DNA from: Paralvinella palmiformis
Lineage: Eukaryota; Annelida; Polychaeta; Terebellida; Alvinellidae
DNA: 64,000 nucleotides
Direction: 5' to 3'
NCBI GenBank assembly: GCA_025642065.1
Contig: JAODUP010000579.1
Span: 1 to 64,000, forward strand
Positions 50,905 to 63,315 of this stretch are shown here, one piece after another; the first letter of the stretch is position 1, and each line of letters begins with the position of its first letter. The translations under genes and the position numbers were made by a program. The notes below the pieces were generated by a model. The model made no database searches. It worked only from the letters and a program-made list of their open reading frames with translations, and had not been told where the DNA came from.

Positions 50905-51125
50905 GGACCTGTGGTGTCTAAATAGTTATCTTGTTTATGTAGTAACTCGCCATTGAACCACTCGCATCTATTGTTTACTGGAGTTGTGATAAATGGTGTT
51001 TTGTACGTGTTTTCGCTTTTGTACGCAACCTGCATGTAGCCACTTTACTCTGGGCGTGACATATTTGTCGTGTACGAAAGGGAATTAGCTGGTCCCCACA
51101 GGCTAATGAGTAGCCCATACACATG

Positions 51126-51184
<59 letters not shown>

Positions 51185-51310
51185 ATATATCGCTATGTAA
51201 TTGATATATGCATAATGTTTTTAATATTAATAAGTATGGAGGTAGAAGTCTCAATGGATGTTTAGAAATATTGATGTTCTGAGCCAGTGTCACTATATAT
51301 GTATCCTAAA
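50905..51310. repeat. A/B/C family, block A copy with (TA)n
   Basis: It shares GTAACTCGCCATTGAACCAC and TGGGCGTGACATATTTGTCG with the other A copies. It is interrupted by (TA)n at 51126-51178 and continues to ATATGTATCCTAAAA near 51310. Confidence 0.75.
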
Positions 51311-51323
51311 ATTCACACTGATT

Positions 51324-51327
<4 letters not shown>

Positions 51328-51396
<69 letters not shown>

Positions 51397-51448
51397 TACA
51401 CACACATACACACACACACACACACATACACAGAGACACACACATAAT

Positions 51449-51501
<53 letters not shown>

Positions 51502-51510
51502 TCATATATA
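51328..51510. repeat. Long imperfect (CA)n microsatellite
   Basis: About 180 bp of CA repeats with scattered TA and GA interruptions. The His/Thr and Cys/Val frames over it are artefacts. Confidence 0.95.
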
Positions 51511-53040
51511 CACACACTCATATACACCCATATATATCTGACTATCTATCTAATGGTAACTCGATATAGATCGATAGTATGGTAATTTTCAAACATTGCC
51601 TCATAAAATACAAACCGCGGACTTGTTGTATACGTCCTTAATCAGTATAATACTTCGAGGTGTCATTCATTACGTGTATGAATATTTCATAAATGTGTAA
51701 CATTTGCTGATGTAGTGATAAACATAACTATCAACTGGTCCTATTGTAACACTTAAATATAGACGTGGCCACTCCTCCCAGGAAGAAAAGCTCTAGTGAT
51801 GTAATATTCCCTATGGTGTTGTGTCAAATATCCATTATTCAAATGGCACCAAAGTTGCATTAGAAGATTTCATCTTTTTTTCGATCTGACGCCAGACAAT
51901 GTAGTTTGTTACTGATGGAACCAGGATAGGTCATTTATAACGAAAGTGGTATATAAATAGTTCTATTATTTCACGGTTTGGATATTTAGCATACTATTTG
52001 ATTGGATAATCTCGTGTAACATCTTGTGACTGCGATATACAAAGTTTGTTGAAATCGTGCCACATTTATGAAAGATACAGATGTTTTATGAGTCGATCAA
52101 ATTCGGGTATTTATGGTACTTCACGCATATCAAATATTACTGAGTGGCATATTAAGTACTATAATTCAAGGAATATAAGGAATATATCTTCCATTTTCCA
52201 AAGTTTCGCGTTTAATGTCTTACTTAGTATATTGTAATCAGCTACTGTTAATTAAATAAATATGACACATAGTTGGTTTTATCAGCCTGTCTGTTTAGTA
52301 TCTGACAGCAATTTTGTGGTATATTTAAAGTATAATGATAAAGAAGACTAACCCAATCAAAACATCTGGTTTTCCAGATAATTTTAATAGTGCTGACACC
52401 TTTCGTTCGATTTCAACAATAAAGGATTTATTTTCGTTTTTCTATTTTGTGATTCCTTGTCATTTTGAATGCACCTTAAAATTGGCGGTTTCACACTCAA
52501 TATATAATACTATCTATGTATTTAGGTGATAACGTGTGGCAAAATGTGCATGGGAAAGATCCCTTAACAACATTTAGTGGCAGTTGTTGAAAAGACACTA
52601 TAACATAATTTAGTAAAACACCTTAATAACCGAACATGTCAAAAGAATACCTTCATTGTCACAATGGGTGGTGGAATTGTTGATTTTACATATCAAATTA
52701 CTTCTACCTTAAAAATTAAATTTATCACCAAAATGTTTTGTAATTAATATTTAGTCTTTGACAGAATGCCACTTTAAGAAACATGTTAGCACATAAATAT
52801 ACTTTGATAAAATATATGGTATACAATGTATTTATATTTTACATACACAATGTAATTGTACACACCAGTGGTGTGCATAAATGGATCCAGGGGTGGGTCT
52901 GGCATATGTCCCCAAATAGGATATTTAATGAACCCTTCAGCTTGGATCCGCCACTAGGTATACATCCTTAAAGGGAATTGCTAATAGTTCACAAAAATAA
53001 TTTAATATTAGGTTTGATATAACAAGATTCAATACAAATC
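51511..53040. other. Noncoding stretch
   Basis: No gene is recognised. A segment near 52870-52965 with GGATCCAGGGGTGGG and the inverted GGATCCGCCACT looks like a small nonautonomous DNA element, but its limits are unclear. Confidence 0.5.
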
Positions 53041-53059
53041 AAATGGCTGTGCAGCTGCT

Positions 53060-53463
53060 GCCGCCTTGTGGGTCGAACAAAGTGGAACACAGACTTAAGG
53101 TTGGAGTACAGAAAGGACACCCAAATTTCAACTATCTATTAACTATCTAGCTACGATCTATCAGTAGCATGAGGACCATCTAGATAGTGGAAACGTGGTA
53201 AAAAGGACACATAGACAGCTAAAAGTGTCACATTTGGACCACGCTGAAAATGCAATTGTTTTGTAACATTAGGATCAGGTTTGGGGCAAATGTAGGAAAT
53301 GGACCAGAAAATGTAGGTTAAAGTTTTGGTAAGATTCGGACCACCTTTTGTAGGAAAAAGACTGATCTATCTATCTATCTTTATATCTCTATCGTTATAT
53401 CTCTATCTATCTGTTTACCTATCTACCTATCTATCTATCTACCTATCTATCTAAATATCTATC

Positions 53464-53519
<56 letters not shown>

Positions 53520-53985
53520 TATATTATGTCGCATAAAATGGGAAAGGTATGAAGTGTTTCTTCATCAATCATTAAACGGTAGACAGCGTGAGACAATTTT
53601 TTAACTATCTGAACGGAATAGTTGTAAATGTGATGATTATGCCATAGAAATAAAATTGAATATTTTGTGTGTGTGTTTCTTAGTTTGTTTGTTCCCTAAA
53701 ATACACATCCCCAAAATTAGAGGGTGGAAGCGTGTATGCATTCGCGAGAGAAAAATAGATAGATAGATAGATAGATAGATATATATATATAGATAGATAG
53801 ATTGTTTTGTCCTTTTGATATATTTTCGCGTTGTATTAAGACCTATCTGGTAATTCTACTACCATTGAGGTCCTTTTGTTACCCGTACTGGTCTTTGTGC
53901 TACAAATACTCTCTATAAATTAGGTCCTAATATTACCCCTGCACCTAACTATGGTCCTAATGTTACATTATCTCTGGTTAATAGA
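53060..53985. repeat. Inverted structure with microsatellite core
   Basis: The left arm (53060-53460) has AGGACC/GGACAC words, GTAACATTAGGATCAG, then (TCTA)n. The right arm (53757-53985), reverse-complemented, shows AATGTAACATTAGGACCATA, AAAAGGACAAAACAATC and (TCTA)n in the mirror order. A (TA)n tract (53466-53515) and about 230 bp of single-copy DNA lie between. It could be a foldback element. Confidence 0.5.
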
Positions 53986-54915
53986 AGAAAGATAGTTACG
54001 ATAGTTTCGGAGTTCATGTTAAAAGTACCAGAATACGGAGAATGTAATACGTATCCTTGTGCCCAACAATGCCAGTTGCTATTAGTATGTAATGACGATT
54101 GTCACTGTCAGTACTCTCATTTGAGTTTTAAGCAATATTATTTTATAAGGGGTACATAAATAATTATTTTGTGTATGAAATATAATTATAAATATGATGC
54201 CTTCTCTCATTAAATACTTGCTTCGTTAAATTTATTAATGCTTATCTACAATGTTTATGTACAAAATGACTGCCCTGAACAAGCTGGAAACGGTCTGGCA
54301 TTACAGTTAATTCAATCACAATAGATTTACACATTCTTAAATAAATTGAGTGGAAACCCCCTCAGTTGAAAGAGAGGAGTGACACCCCCTGTCTATAATG
54401 CATGATGACTTGTTTCAGAGAGCCGTAAATACGAATTCACCATTTTAGAAACGAAACAATATGCTATTTTTTATATTGAAGTAATTACAACATTTAGAGT
54501 CTGTAAAATGACTAGAGAAAAAGCAATAATTAAAGATTAAAAAGAATTAGGGCAAGAATAAAATAAAATAAAATAATTAATATATATGTGATTTATCAAT
54601 ATAATTCTTATTACATTGGTGTGATATTTGGATATGTGATTATCAATATGGCACCCAATTATCTGTTGAAAAATATAAAATAAACACTGGACGTGGTCAA
54701 AGTTATTTATTAACAAAAGTACCCATTTATAGTCGACAAATGATAGATCATAATTGCTTTCCTAGGTTATTCCAGGCCGCAATTATTAAATATAATGTTC
54801 ACATAACATTATTCTAATAGTTCAGGTCAAAAGAGATTGTGGAAAATGTGCATTAAAACTATTAACTGTTATACAAATTGAGATTCGAAGATATGCTCAG
54901 GTATTGTCAGAGAAA
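53986..54915. other. Noncoding stretch
   Basis: AT-rich with (AAAAT)n near 54560-54575. Nothing else is recognised. Confidence 0.6.
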
Positions 54916-55170
54916 AATTAAATGCCAAATCACCTGGGTTGAGATGCAGGCACCTGCAATATTATCTGACTGAATGAAATGAGTTTCCAGGATAACCTTC
55001 TATTGAACGCCCGTTTAAACCTATATTCAGGTGTGATATGATTTTTCCAATCTTAAAATATATACGCTGTCTAATAGGTAGCAAATGTAGGTTTTTTTTT
55101 AAAGAATTGGGGTGATATAATAATATGTTCGAGTATTTGTCACTATCAGAACTGCGCTAATCATAATTCG
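54916..55170 (-). pseudogene. CR1/L2-type LINE 3' fragment, copy 1
   Basis: It is closely similar to 55600-55870. Shared words include GGCACCTGCAATA, TTCACACAGG-like and CTGTCTAATAGGTAGC. On the minus strand these encode part of the C-terminal LINE motif around WLPVR. It is probably a second truncated insertion of the same family. Confidence 0.6.
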
Positions 55171-55559
55171 CTGAAGATGATTGATGTTATAATCAGATAT
55201 AAAGATAGCCTCTTCTTTCCAAGAAAATAGACAAGAAGAAGGTTTTCTGATCGAAGTGAAATTCAATACCCCATTGGCGTTTCTCTAAACAAAACAGTTC
55301 ATACTTTAATCTAGTTGTCTGTGGTCGAATGTAAGTCACATTTCAACATCATGAATCCCTTTCTAAAATAAATAACGATTTATTTCATGAGGAATAATTA
55401 AAAATATCTATAGGAAATGAGTGGATGACTGATCTTATTTGAACTGTCTCGATATAAACACGCTTCAATAATTACTATCCTAAATCATTTAACCACTTTA
55501 CTATATAACAACATAATTTTTATCGTTTAATACGTTTTTTTAAATGTAATGTTTTAGTG

Positions 55560-56260
55560 TACAACTGAAATGATAATAATGATAATAATGTATATTGAAT
55601 AAAGTGCCCATACTAACAGAATCGCCATATGACTTGAGCCGAGACACTGGCACCTGCAATAACATCTAATTGAATGACCTGAGTTTTCGGGATCAATTTC
55701 TAATGGACACCAGTTCACACAGGTATTCTGGTGCCATATCATAAATATGTGTAAAAGTTATTAATACAATCTTGAAATGAATATGCTATCTAACAGGTAG
55801 CCAATGTAGTTTTTTGAAGAACTGAGGTGATAGTTTCGAGTGTTATAAGCAGATATGCCATATACGAGATGTAACAAAGGCATGAACTACAGATACAAGT
55901 GCTTTTTGTGTCAAGAATTTTCTTAAACAGTGGATATTCTTAATATGGTATTAGGTAGCTCCACATCTTGATGTGATATGTTCATTCATGTTAATGCATT
56001 GGTCAAAAATAACCCCTAGATTTGTTACTGACCTATTAGGTGTAATCAAAGATACACACATCTGTAATGATGGTGTCTTTGTGGATTTAACACAATATGG
56101 TGATGCCAAATATATATTTGTTTTGTTATCATTTAGTCTTAGAATATTTTGAGTCATCTATAGCCGAATTTCAGGAATACAATGTCATACATTATTCAAA
56201 GAAGAAGATAAATTTAACTCATTGTGAGGATCCATTATATAGAGCTGACCGTCATCGGCA
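55560..56260 (-). pseudogene. CR1/L2-type LINE reverse transcriptase C-terminal fragment
   Basis: On the minus strand, 56157-55951 reads LRLNDNKTNIYLASPY and SVTNLGVIFDQCINMNEHI. This is the conserved L-N-x-x-K-T and NLGV-x-FD block of CR1/L2 reverse transcriptases. It continues as WLPVR near 55800 and the MAPEYLCELVS-like block near 55740-55710, then VSRLKSYGDS near 55640. Several stops are present. The preceding RT palm is absent, so it is truncated. Confidence 0.75.
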
Positions 56261-57290
56261 TATACGTGCTATTTAACCCCTTATCGCTGCGCAATGAGGA
56301 CGGGTATATATAATGAAACACCCCATAAAGACACACCCCTTAACAAAGTGTCACAATTAGGTGATATGGTCTAAGATGTGACCATATTTGAGTGTTCTTT
56401 CTTGGACATGCTGCCTGTGATTGGCAGATCTAAAAATGCCAGCCAGTTGTTTGGTATCTGCATTTCTCTGGCAATCCCAATGTATTTTGAAATCACCTAA
56501 GATCAACAGATGGCCACTGTTGGTGCAAGAGAATCAACAAATTCCTAAAATTCCTAGTATAAATCAGCTATCAGGCCATATTTCTTAGTGGGGTATAATC
56601 GGGAGATACTAGCTACACGAACACGTATTCCCTTCAGATAAAAAAGCTAGGGGGTAATTTTCAAAAGACTTAGCATGAAAGCGCAAATGTGTTTTGCACC
56701 TCAAAGAATCACGGAAAAGAATGCCAACTCCCCACCTTTTTTGTGAATTCGAGCTGCATGATGCAATGAATATCTAGCTGAAATCATCTCACCAACAAAA
56801 TTCTAATTTGAAACATTATAAGACAGACAGGTCTCTGTAATGAGAAGAGCATCATGATGAACATCTCCTTAACAACATCAGATATGTCATCAGATGTATT
56901 ATTGATCGACTACAAAATATAAATATAAGGCCATATTAAGGTAATCTAATACCATGGTACTTAGACGAGTGCTTAGTACTCAGATTTAGTACAGCTCAAC
57001 TATAAAATATAAATATGAAATATAAGGCCAGATTAAGGTAATTAGATACCTTAGTACTTAGACGGGTTGAAGAGATATGGCTAGAACTGTATTACAGTAA
57101 GCTGACATTCTTCATCTGAATATTAAACCTGCTGCTACATATATTATTACTACTATATTACTTTCATTACTATTAATACTGTTACTAGTAATTCATGTAT
57201 GTCAAGGTTCGAATCGAAACAAGATAAAAGGGTTCATGAAATATATCTATAAGAAGTCGCCTCTCGATCCTATGGTATATCCACTCTCAC
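56260..57290 (-). pseudogene. Degraded LINE endonuclease-like debris
   Basis: Between about 56450 and 56860 the minus strand has short stretches resembling the endonuclease region of the LINE downstream (for example the LLILGDF-equivalent near 56500 and the W-x-x-GGVG-like block near 56740-56720), broken by stops. The end (56940-57070) has a locally repeated word AAATATAAGGCCA. The assignment is tentative and rests on position and weak similarity. Confidence 0.4.
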
Positions 57291-57294
57291 TAGC

Positions 57295-57465
57295 TACCAC
57301 TACTACTAGTACTGCTAATACAAGAACAATTACAAATACTACCACCACTACTACTACTACTACTACTACCACTACTATTGCTAATAGACAAAACTACTGA
57401 TACCACTATTACAAAAGGTAATTACGATGATACTACTACTACTACTAATAATAATAATAATTACA
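57295..57465. repeat. (ACT)n/(TAC)n trinucleotide repeats
   Basis: ACTACTACT and related words at 57295-57385 and 57429-57462, with degenerate sequence between. Confidence 0.85.
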
Positions 57466-57550
57466 AAACTTCGATAGTACAGGGGTTGGACAAACTCATA
57501 GTCCGAGTACGAAGCAAAGTTCATTAACAATGATCAGATTGAAGGGAAAC

Positions 57551-57994
57551 TTAGGAAGGATAAGCGAGTCTGAAAAGGTAAGTTTTCAAATGGTGACGGA
57601 AAGAAACTATGAATTCAGAGAATGAATTCCAAAGTGTTGGCACAGCAACTGGAAAAGCACGAGCCCCAGCATGAGTTTTAACCATGGGAACAGACAACAA
57701 GTAAAAACTAGATGAACGGAGTTGCCTGGGCTTGGGTGCTAAAGAAAGCATGGAAACTAGATATGACGGTTCTCCAGAAGAAAGAGTTTGATAAGCTATA
57801 ATGCAGAGTTTGTAAATGATGCGAGATTGAACAGGGAGCAAGTGAAGAGATCTGGAAAACCGAGGAGACCGTGTGATAACCGTAGCTAAGCAGTTCTGAA
57901 CACACTGAAGTTTTATAATATCCTTAGATGCAATGTTATAAAGACGAGAGTTGCAGTAATCAAGACACACATATGATAGAAGCAGGAGCGACAT
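57551..57994 (-). pseudogene. LINE ORF2 C-terminal segment (147 codons)
   Basis: The segment is open from 57994 to a stop at 57551. It contains LDYCNSRLYNIASKDIIKLQ and VQNCLATVITR. It continues with LHLLPVQSRIIYKLCIIAYQ, SGEPSYLVSML, the Arg-rich RQLRSSSF, and ARAFPVAVPTLWNSF near the end. This is the invariant tail of CR1/L2 reverse transcriptases. The final HLKTYLFRLAY matches the usual FK-x-x-LKT-x-LF ending. It is likely the natural C terminus. Confidence 0.85.
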
Positions 57995-58774
57995 GTCAGA
58001 GAAACATGTTTTCTGAAATAAAAATCGCTATCAAATGTAACACCAAGTTTATGTACAGCGTCTGATTATGTGATGGTATGACTAAAGATGTTCGTAGGGG
58101 AGAAATGAGTAAGTTTGCTGCTTTGTCTGGATGTACATATAATGATGAAATCTCTGTTGTTGGCATTTAGCCTAAATTTATTGTTTGTCATCCAGCCAGA
58201 GATATCAACCAAAGATCAGTGTCTGCTGTGGATAAAGATATGTATACTTGGGTGTCATCTGCATATAAATGATGGTCTAATTTATGGCCATGAATAAATG
58301 AGCTTAGTGGTGTGATATACCAGAGTAAACAGTAGTGGTCCAAGAACAGAGCGTTGAGGAACACTGCAAAACAAAAGCAGTTTTATTGATTGAAACCTAT
58401 TTATTAAGAATAAGTGGATCGAGGTAAGTGCTGTGCCTGATATGCCATACTAATCAGAGAGGCGATCTAGAACAGAATAATCAATGGTGTCAAAAGCTGC
58501 AGATAATTCTAAAAGTGTTACTGCTTTGACCTTTCCTGTGTCCATGTTTTGTGCTACGTCGTTATCAACTTTTAGTAGAGCGGTTTCTCTAGAGTTAAAT
58601 TATTCGTAAGCAAACTGAAAAAAAAAACATTATTCAGGTGAATACAATTTAAAGGAACGTTCAAGCGACAGGATAAGGTTTTTTCTAATAATTTAGATAT
58701 GAATGATAGATTAGAAATAGGTCTATAACTTTTTGGGGCATTCTCTGGTAAATATTATTTCTTAAGAAGAGGGA

Positions 58775-59323
58775 TTACAGGGCATGTTTAAAATGAGAAG
58801 GGATAACTCCGGAGCTTAGTGATGAATTTATTATCTTTGTAATTTGAACAATTAGTGGGTGAAGACAAGAGTGTAGCAGAAATATAGGGATAGGATCAAG
58901 TTCACAGGACTTATTATGGGATGATAAAATCAGTATAGAGACTTCATTTAGTGAGGCTGGTTTAAACACTGTGCAAGGGTGATGTACAACTGGTAAACCA
59001 ATATTACAATAAGAAGTAGAAACTGGGAAAGAAGCATAAATTTGGATGATCTTATCCTTGAAATGTTTGGAAAAAGAATTGCAGAGTGAATTAGTTGAAG
59101 CATGTGCGGGCAGAGAAACAGAAGCCTTTCTATGGGGAGTCCTACTTATACAGTTCCAGAGTTGACGATGATTGTCAGAGTTGTTGCAGATTATGTTCCT
59201 ATAAAAGTCAGATTTAGCTTTATTCATGAGTCTTTTGCAGAAATGGCACTGTTTAGTATGTATAGACCTGTTAAGTTGTGTGCGTGATTTCCTCCATATA
59301 CGTTTTAAATATCGGGCACGCAC
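58775..59323 (-). pseudogene. LINE ORF2 linker and RT start (182 codons)
   Basis: The N-terminal half (RARYLKRIWRKSRTQLNR, KRLMNKAKSDFYRNII) is the basic linker between endonuclease and RT. It is followed by RQLWNCISRT and CNSFSKHFKDKI. The second half has SCELDPIPIFLLHSCLHPL and SSLSSGVIPSHFKHAL, the opening of the RT fingers. A frameshift near 58775 separates it from the palm, which continues toward the YADD box at 58253-58264. Confidence 0.82.
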
Positions 59324-60640
59324 TTTGACATTGATACCTTCAGGGGACGTCCATGGTGCCAGTGGTTTAATTGTTATGTATTTTGATCTGACAGGTGCGC
59401 GTTTGTCAAGTAAGTTTAAGTGTAGTGTGGTATTGTTTACATAATTGTTATGAGACCTCTTTGGGTTAGTGATAAGTTCAGATTTTACAATGTCGTCATT
59501 AAATGCAATAATGTCAACGTCATGAGTATACCGATAAAGAATATTTCACTTAGAGTCAAGTTGATTATGCTTAAATTGTATTTATATTATGACAGTGAAA
59601 ATATCGCATAAACCACCTGTAGCAATTAGTGTATGGATATAATCCGTTGTAGACCGGGTAATGAGGAGATCAAGCCAGTGACCATGAATGTGTGTGGAAA
59701 AAGAAACGTGTTGTTTTAAGTCAAAATTTGCTAAAATGTCATTAAATGTAGATGTAGCAGTAGACTGTATATCCAATTGAAGGTTGAAATCACCAAGGAT
59801 GAATAGCGGCAACATTTTTAAATCATGAAAGTCAACAAAGAAGGATGAAGTTATTCCAGGAGGGCGATATAGCCATAGGAAGTAACAGTAAATGAACAGT
59901 TCTAAATTTCAATACTGACAGTCTCGAAACTAGAATAGATCTGTACAGAATGGGCCTCTACTTTAAATTTATTGGATACCAGAAAGCCAACGCCACCTCC
60001 AAGCCAGACTGACGTGGTTGGTGGTAAAATGAATAGTCAGGGGAGATATATCAGAAATACAAGAGGTTGGTCATGAGATATAAGCCAAGTCTCAGTGAGG
60101 GCGAGAATATCCAATTTCTTAGATATTACAAGTCTGTGATAATGGCTGATTTATTATGGCGGACATAACGTTGCTGGTAACCAACGGATATTTTCCAGTA
60201 TAAGAGGGCCTGGATTCATATGAATGTTATCTGCTAGTAGTATACAAATAGTATGAAAATTATTACTAGATTTAGTTATATGTATACGACTGAGAGGAGG
60301 TGAGAATGTTATCGCTCTGTCGGAACTATTACACGTTTACTTAGGGACAGTTTCCCACAAGGGATGAGACATATAATAGTCTAAGATATAGTTTGTATTT
60401 ATGACGAGATTGACATTAACATAGGGTAACGGTACATTTCCGTGTGTGGTGATAAAAGATTTGTGCAGTGTTAGGGAAAATGAACAAGTTGCGTGCAATG
60501 TGGATACAAGTGAGACAGATGAACAAATACTGGAAAGTAAATCTCCTGTGAAGGTAAGAGGGGCAATATGCCATGGTTCAGTGTGAAAACAACTAGAATC
60601 CAGCTGGGAAAAGAAAATCAAATAAGAAAACAACTAGAAA

Positions 60641-60688
60641 AACTCTGCAGGCGACACTACCAAGATGTAAACAAGCTTTAATATTATA
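60641..60688. other. Junction and TA target before the Tc1 element
   Basis: The TA at 60687-60688 and the TA at 62265-62266 are the target duplication of the Tc1 transposon. Confidence 0.8.
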
Positions 60689-62264
60689 CCGTGGTGGAAA
60701 ACAGTTTTTGAACCCTGGCTAGATTTTGTGTTTCTTCTTGTGTGCTAACATAATTGACCTGTATTGTTGTAGAAAACAATTTTGATGAGTTGTTTACATA
60801 ATATATATAAATCATATTATTATAAAGAATTAATAAATAAAACAAGTGAAATCACGTAATGTTTGAAGAGAAGTCATATTAAATGAAATTAATAAAGACT
60901 AATATGGCTATGGAACACCATTTCTGAGTATAATATAAACAGAATATTCGTGTTATACATACAAATAGCTAAGACGAGGAAAATACCACACCCAACCTGT
61001 GTGAAGATGAAGGGGCTGCATTAAGAGGGATGCAAAATGCGGATGTAGGCACACGACAGCTAGGGTGATCATCAAAAGATTCCAGCAGTCTGAAAGAGAA
61101 ACCTATTAGTGGACGATCCAGGTGCAGTACAACAAAAGACTATCACGTTCTGCGTCGCTTGTGTCGAACAGACAAGAAGAAAACAGCTCCAGAACTACAG
61201 CGACAGTGGTCGGAGCAGTCAGGGGTCCAGTGTACAGCCAAAACTGTTCGTAGGCCACTTTTGAAACGTGGTTTCAAATCGTGTATTTTGCAAGGGAAAG
61301 GCCATTGGTAACAGAGAAACAAAGCAGAGCGAAACATATATGTGGTAAAGAACATTGTCAGTTGACACAAGCACACTGGGAAAGATTATATGGTCATATA
61401 AGTCCAACTTCCAGCTATATCCAACCCAAGCAAATGTCCGAAGAAGACATGGGGACAGAATATGTACTTGCTTGCACTGTTGCAACTTGTGAAATATGAA
61501 GGACGAAGTATAATGGTTTGAGGATGCATGGGTCCTGGAGGTGTTGGACAGCTAACCGTTTGTGAGTATTGTCAAATTATAGAACATCACATACTCCCAT
61601 CAGCTCATGCTATTTTCAATCGTCGACGTGCTCAGCATGGGATCTTGCAAAAAGCCAATGCTCCGTATTACACCGCTAGAGCTAGCAAGACTTGGATGCA
61701 CCATCATGGACTCCAGCTTCTAGATTAGCCTGCACAATCTTCGGACATGAGTCCAGTAGAACATATATGGCGCATGATCAACGCAGCAGTTTCTGAACGT
61801 AAGCCAAGAAATATGCAAGAGCTCAGGAGGTTTGTGGACGGCGAATGGAATAATATCACGCCAGAACAGTGCAAACGCCTTGTTGAAAACATGCCAAAGA
61901 GATTCCAGGCATTGGTGCATGCACGTGGCTTAGCAATCAAATATTGACTTACGCAATATCCTAATCATGTATTATTTAATTCATATTCATTGAGATTTGC
62001 CATCCATAGTGAGTATTTTGCATGTTTGTTAACTCTTTTTACATGGTTCTTATGGTATTGTTACTTCTATTACTGCGCTACATTGATTAAATATATTATA
62101 TTCCTGTCAAATATAAGTACAAATAGCTAAGACACATTGATTTATTTCTTAAAACTATCTTTTAATTAAGTTTTTGCAATTCATAAATAAACAATATTAT
62201 TAAACAAAGGTGATGGAAAAATAGAGAAATTTACTAGGTGTTCAAAAACCTTTTTCCACTATTG
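60689..62264 (+). mobile_element. Complete Tc1-type DNA transposon, inactive
   Basis: The element is 1,576 bp and flanked by TA on both sides, the Tc1/mariner target. The terminal inverted repeats are imperfect, about 26 bp: left CCGTGGTGGAAAACAGTTTT, right (reverse complement) CAATAGTGGAAAAAGGTTTT, both continuing TTGAAC. A degenerate transposase on the + strand fills the middle. A second pair of repeats in the interior was not looked for. Size and organisation are normal for the superfamily. Confidence 0.9.
60985..61947 (+). pseudogene. Tc1 transposase pseudogene
   Basis: Blocks in several frames, in order: helix-turn-helix region with LRRLCRTDKKKTAPELQRQW (61150-61210) and CTAKTVRRPLLKRGFKS (about 61230-61280). 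The first catalytic block IIWSYKSNFQL (about 61385-61417) comes next, then GVGQLTVCEYCQI and ILQKANAPYYTARASKTW (61640-61695). GLQLLD is followed by a stop, then PAQSSDMSPVEHIWRMI (61734-61782), and the C-terminal RKPRNMQELRRFVDGEWN and PEQCKRLVENMPKRFQAL to TGA at 61947. Tc1 enzymes use a DD34E triad. Here the first Asp is Tyr (61397-61399) and the second Asp is Ala (61654-61656). Only the Glu of SPVEH remains. Confidence 0.9.
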
Positions 62265-62266
62265 TA

Positions 62267-63315
62267 TTTTGGATAGAGCAAGTAAAAGCAGAAAATCGTT
62301 TGGTAGAAATAAGGACGACTAAGTACTGTTTTAGATGTTAACTAGAAATTATTATGACACTGAAAAAAATGAATTTTTCAAGCCATAAATAGCAACAACA
62401 AAAGCCAGCGAAACCAATCTACCTTAGTTTCGCCCACAGTTACGCAATCACTTGGAGCCAAGGTATGCTTTATAATTAATACATTATAGTTGGCCCAATA
62501 TATAAAATAAACATAACTCAGTGAAATATTGGGATAAGTAAACAACTGTAAGTAGAATAATTATGAAATATGGAAAAACAACGGGGTGTTATAAAACGCA
62601 TACGACTTGATGAGTCACCTAGATAATACTGTTATTTCAATAGTATCATCTGAACTCTTGATTTAGCTCGAACAATTGCAATAGGAAGAAGTTAGATTGA
62701 ACAATTAAAATCACCCCACTTCTTCAGGCTGTGTTATTTCAAACATAATTTACCTGAACTAAGCTGACGATTTATTATTTCATTCTATTTATCTTCAAGC
62801 TGTACATTTCCTATACATGTATTTATAAATCTCGAGCACTTATAATAATCACCACCGGGAAGCAGCACATTTGACTGACACAAACAGAAAACCTAATACG
62901 GAGGATGAAGACTTTAAACTTCAAACACACCTTGAAATACAAAACTAATACATTCAATGCCATCAGTAGGCGAACGTGCCTAATTTAGATTGTCTTCCTT
63001 TGTACTGGCTTCTAGATATTAGTTAAGGTTTATCACCGGAGAAAGTGCAATAAATGGTGATTTGTATTATTTATACATAAATATGCGAATGTACCCCCCC
63101 CCCCAATACACACACACACACACACACACTGACACTGAAACTGTGTCACAAATATAAACAAATGGTAACAAAGTTGTCAAAGAATTGTTCGCGAAACAAT
63201 ATTGACGCAGGTAATAGCTCTTGATGTAACAACACGTTCTTTTTAAGTTTTAGTCAACTTAGACATAATATTTTACAATTTCATTTTTGCTATACAGTAA
63301 GTCTAAACCTGGTGG
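62267..63315. other. Noncoding stretch
   Basis: AT-rich, with a short C run and (CA)n at 63093-63129. No gene or named element is recognised. Confidence 0.6.

Larger units (their letters stand above)
57540..60640 (-). mobile_element. CR1/L2-type non-LTR retrotransposon, minus strand
   Basis: Reading 3' to 5' on the given strand: an early segment (60633-60337), an endonuclease with PLFILGDFNLQLDIQSTAT (59820-59764) and HGHWLDLLITRS (about 59690-59655). A linker and RT start follow (59323-58775: KSCELDPIPIFLLHSC, INSSLSSGVIPSHFKHAL). Next come the RT core with PQRSVLGPLLF (about 58370-58335) and HHLYADDTQVYISLS (about 58275-58230). The C-terminal block (57994-57551) has LDYCNSRLYNI, LHLLPVQSRI and PTLWNSF. 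The order and the YADD box fit the CR1/L2 superfamily. Frames are broken but some long pieces (182, 147 codons) are intact. Confidence 0.85.
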
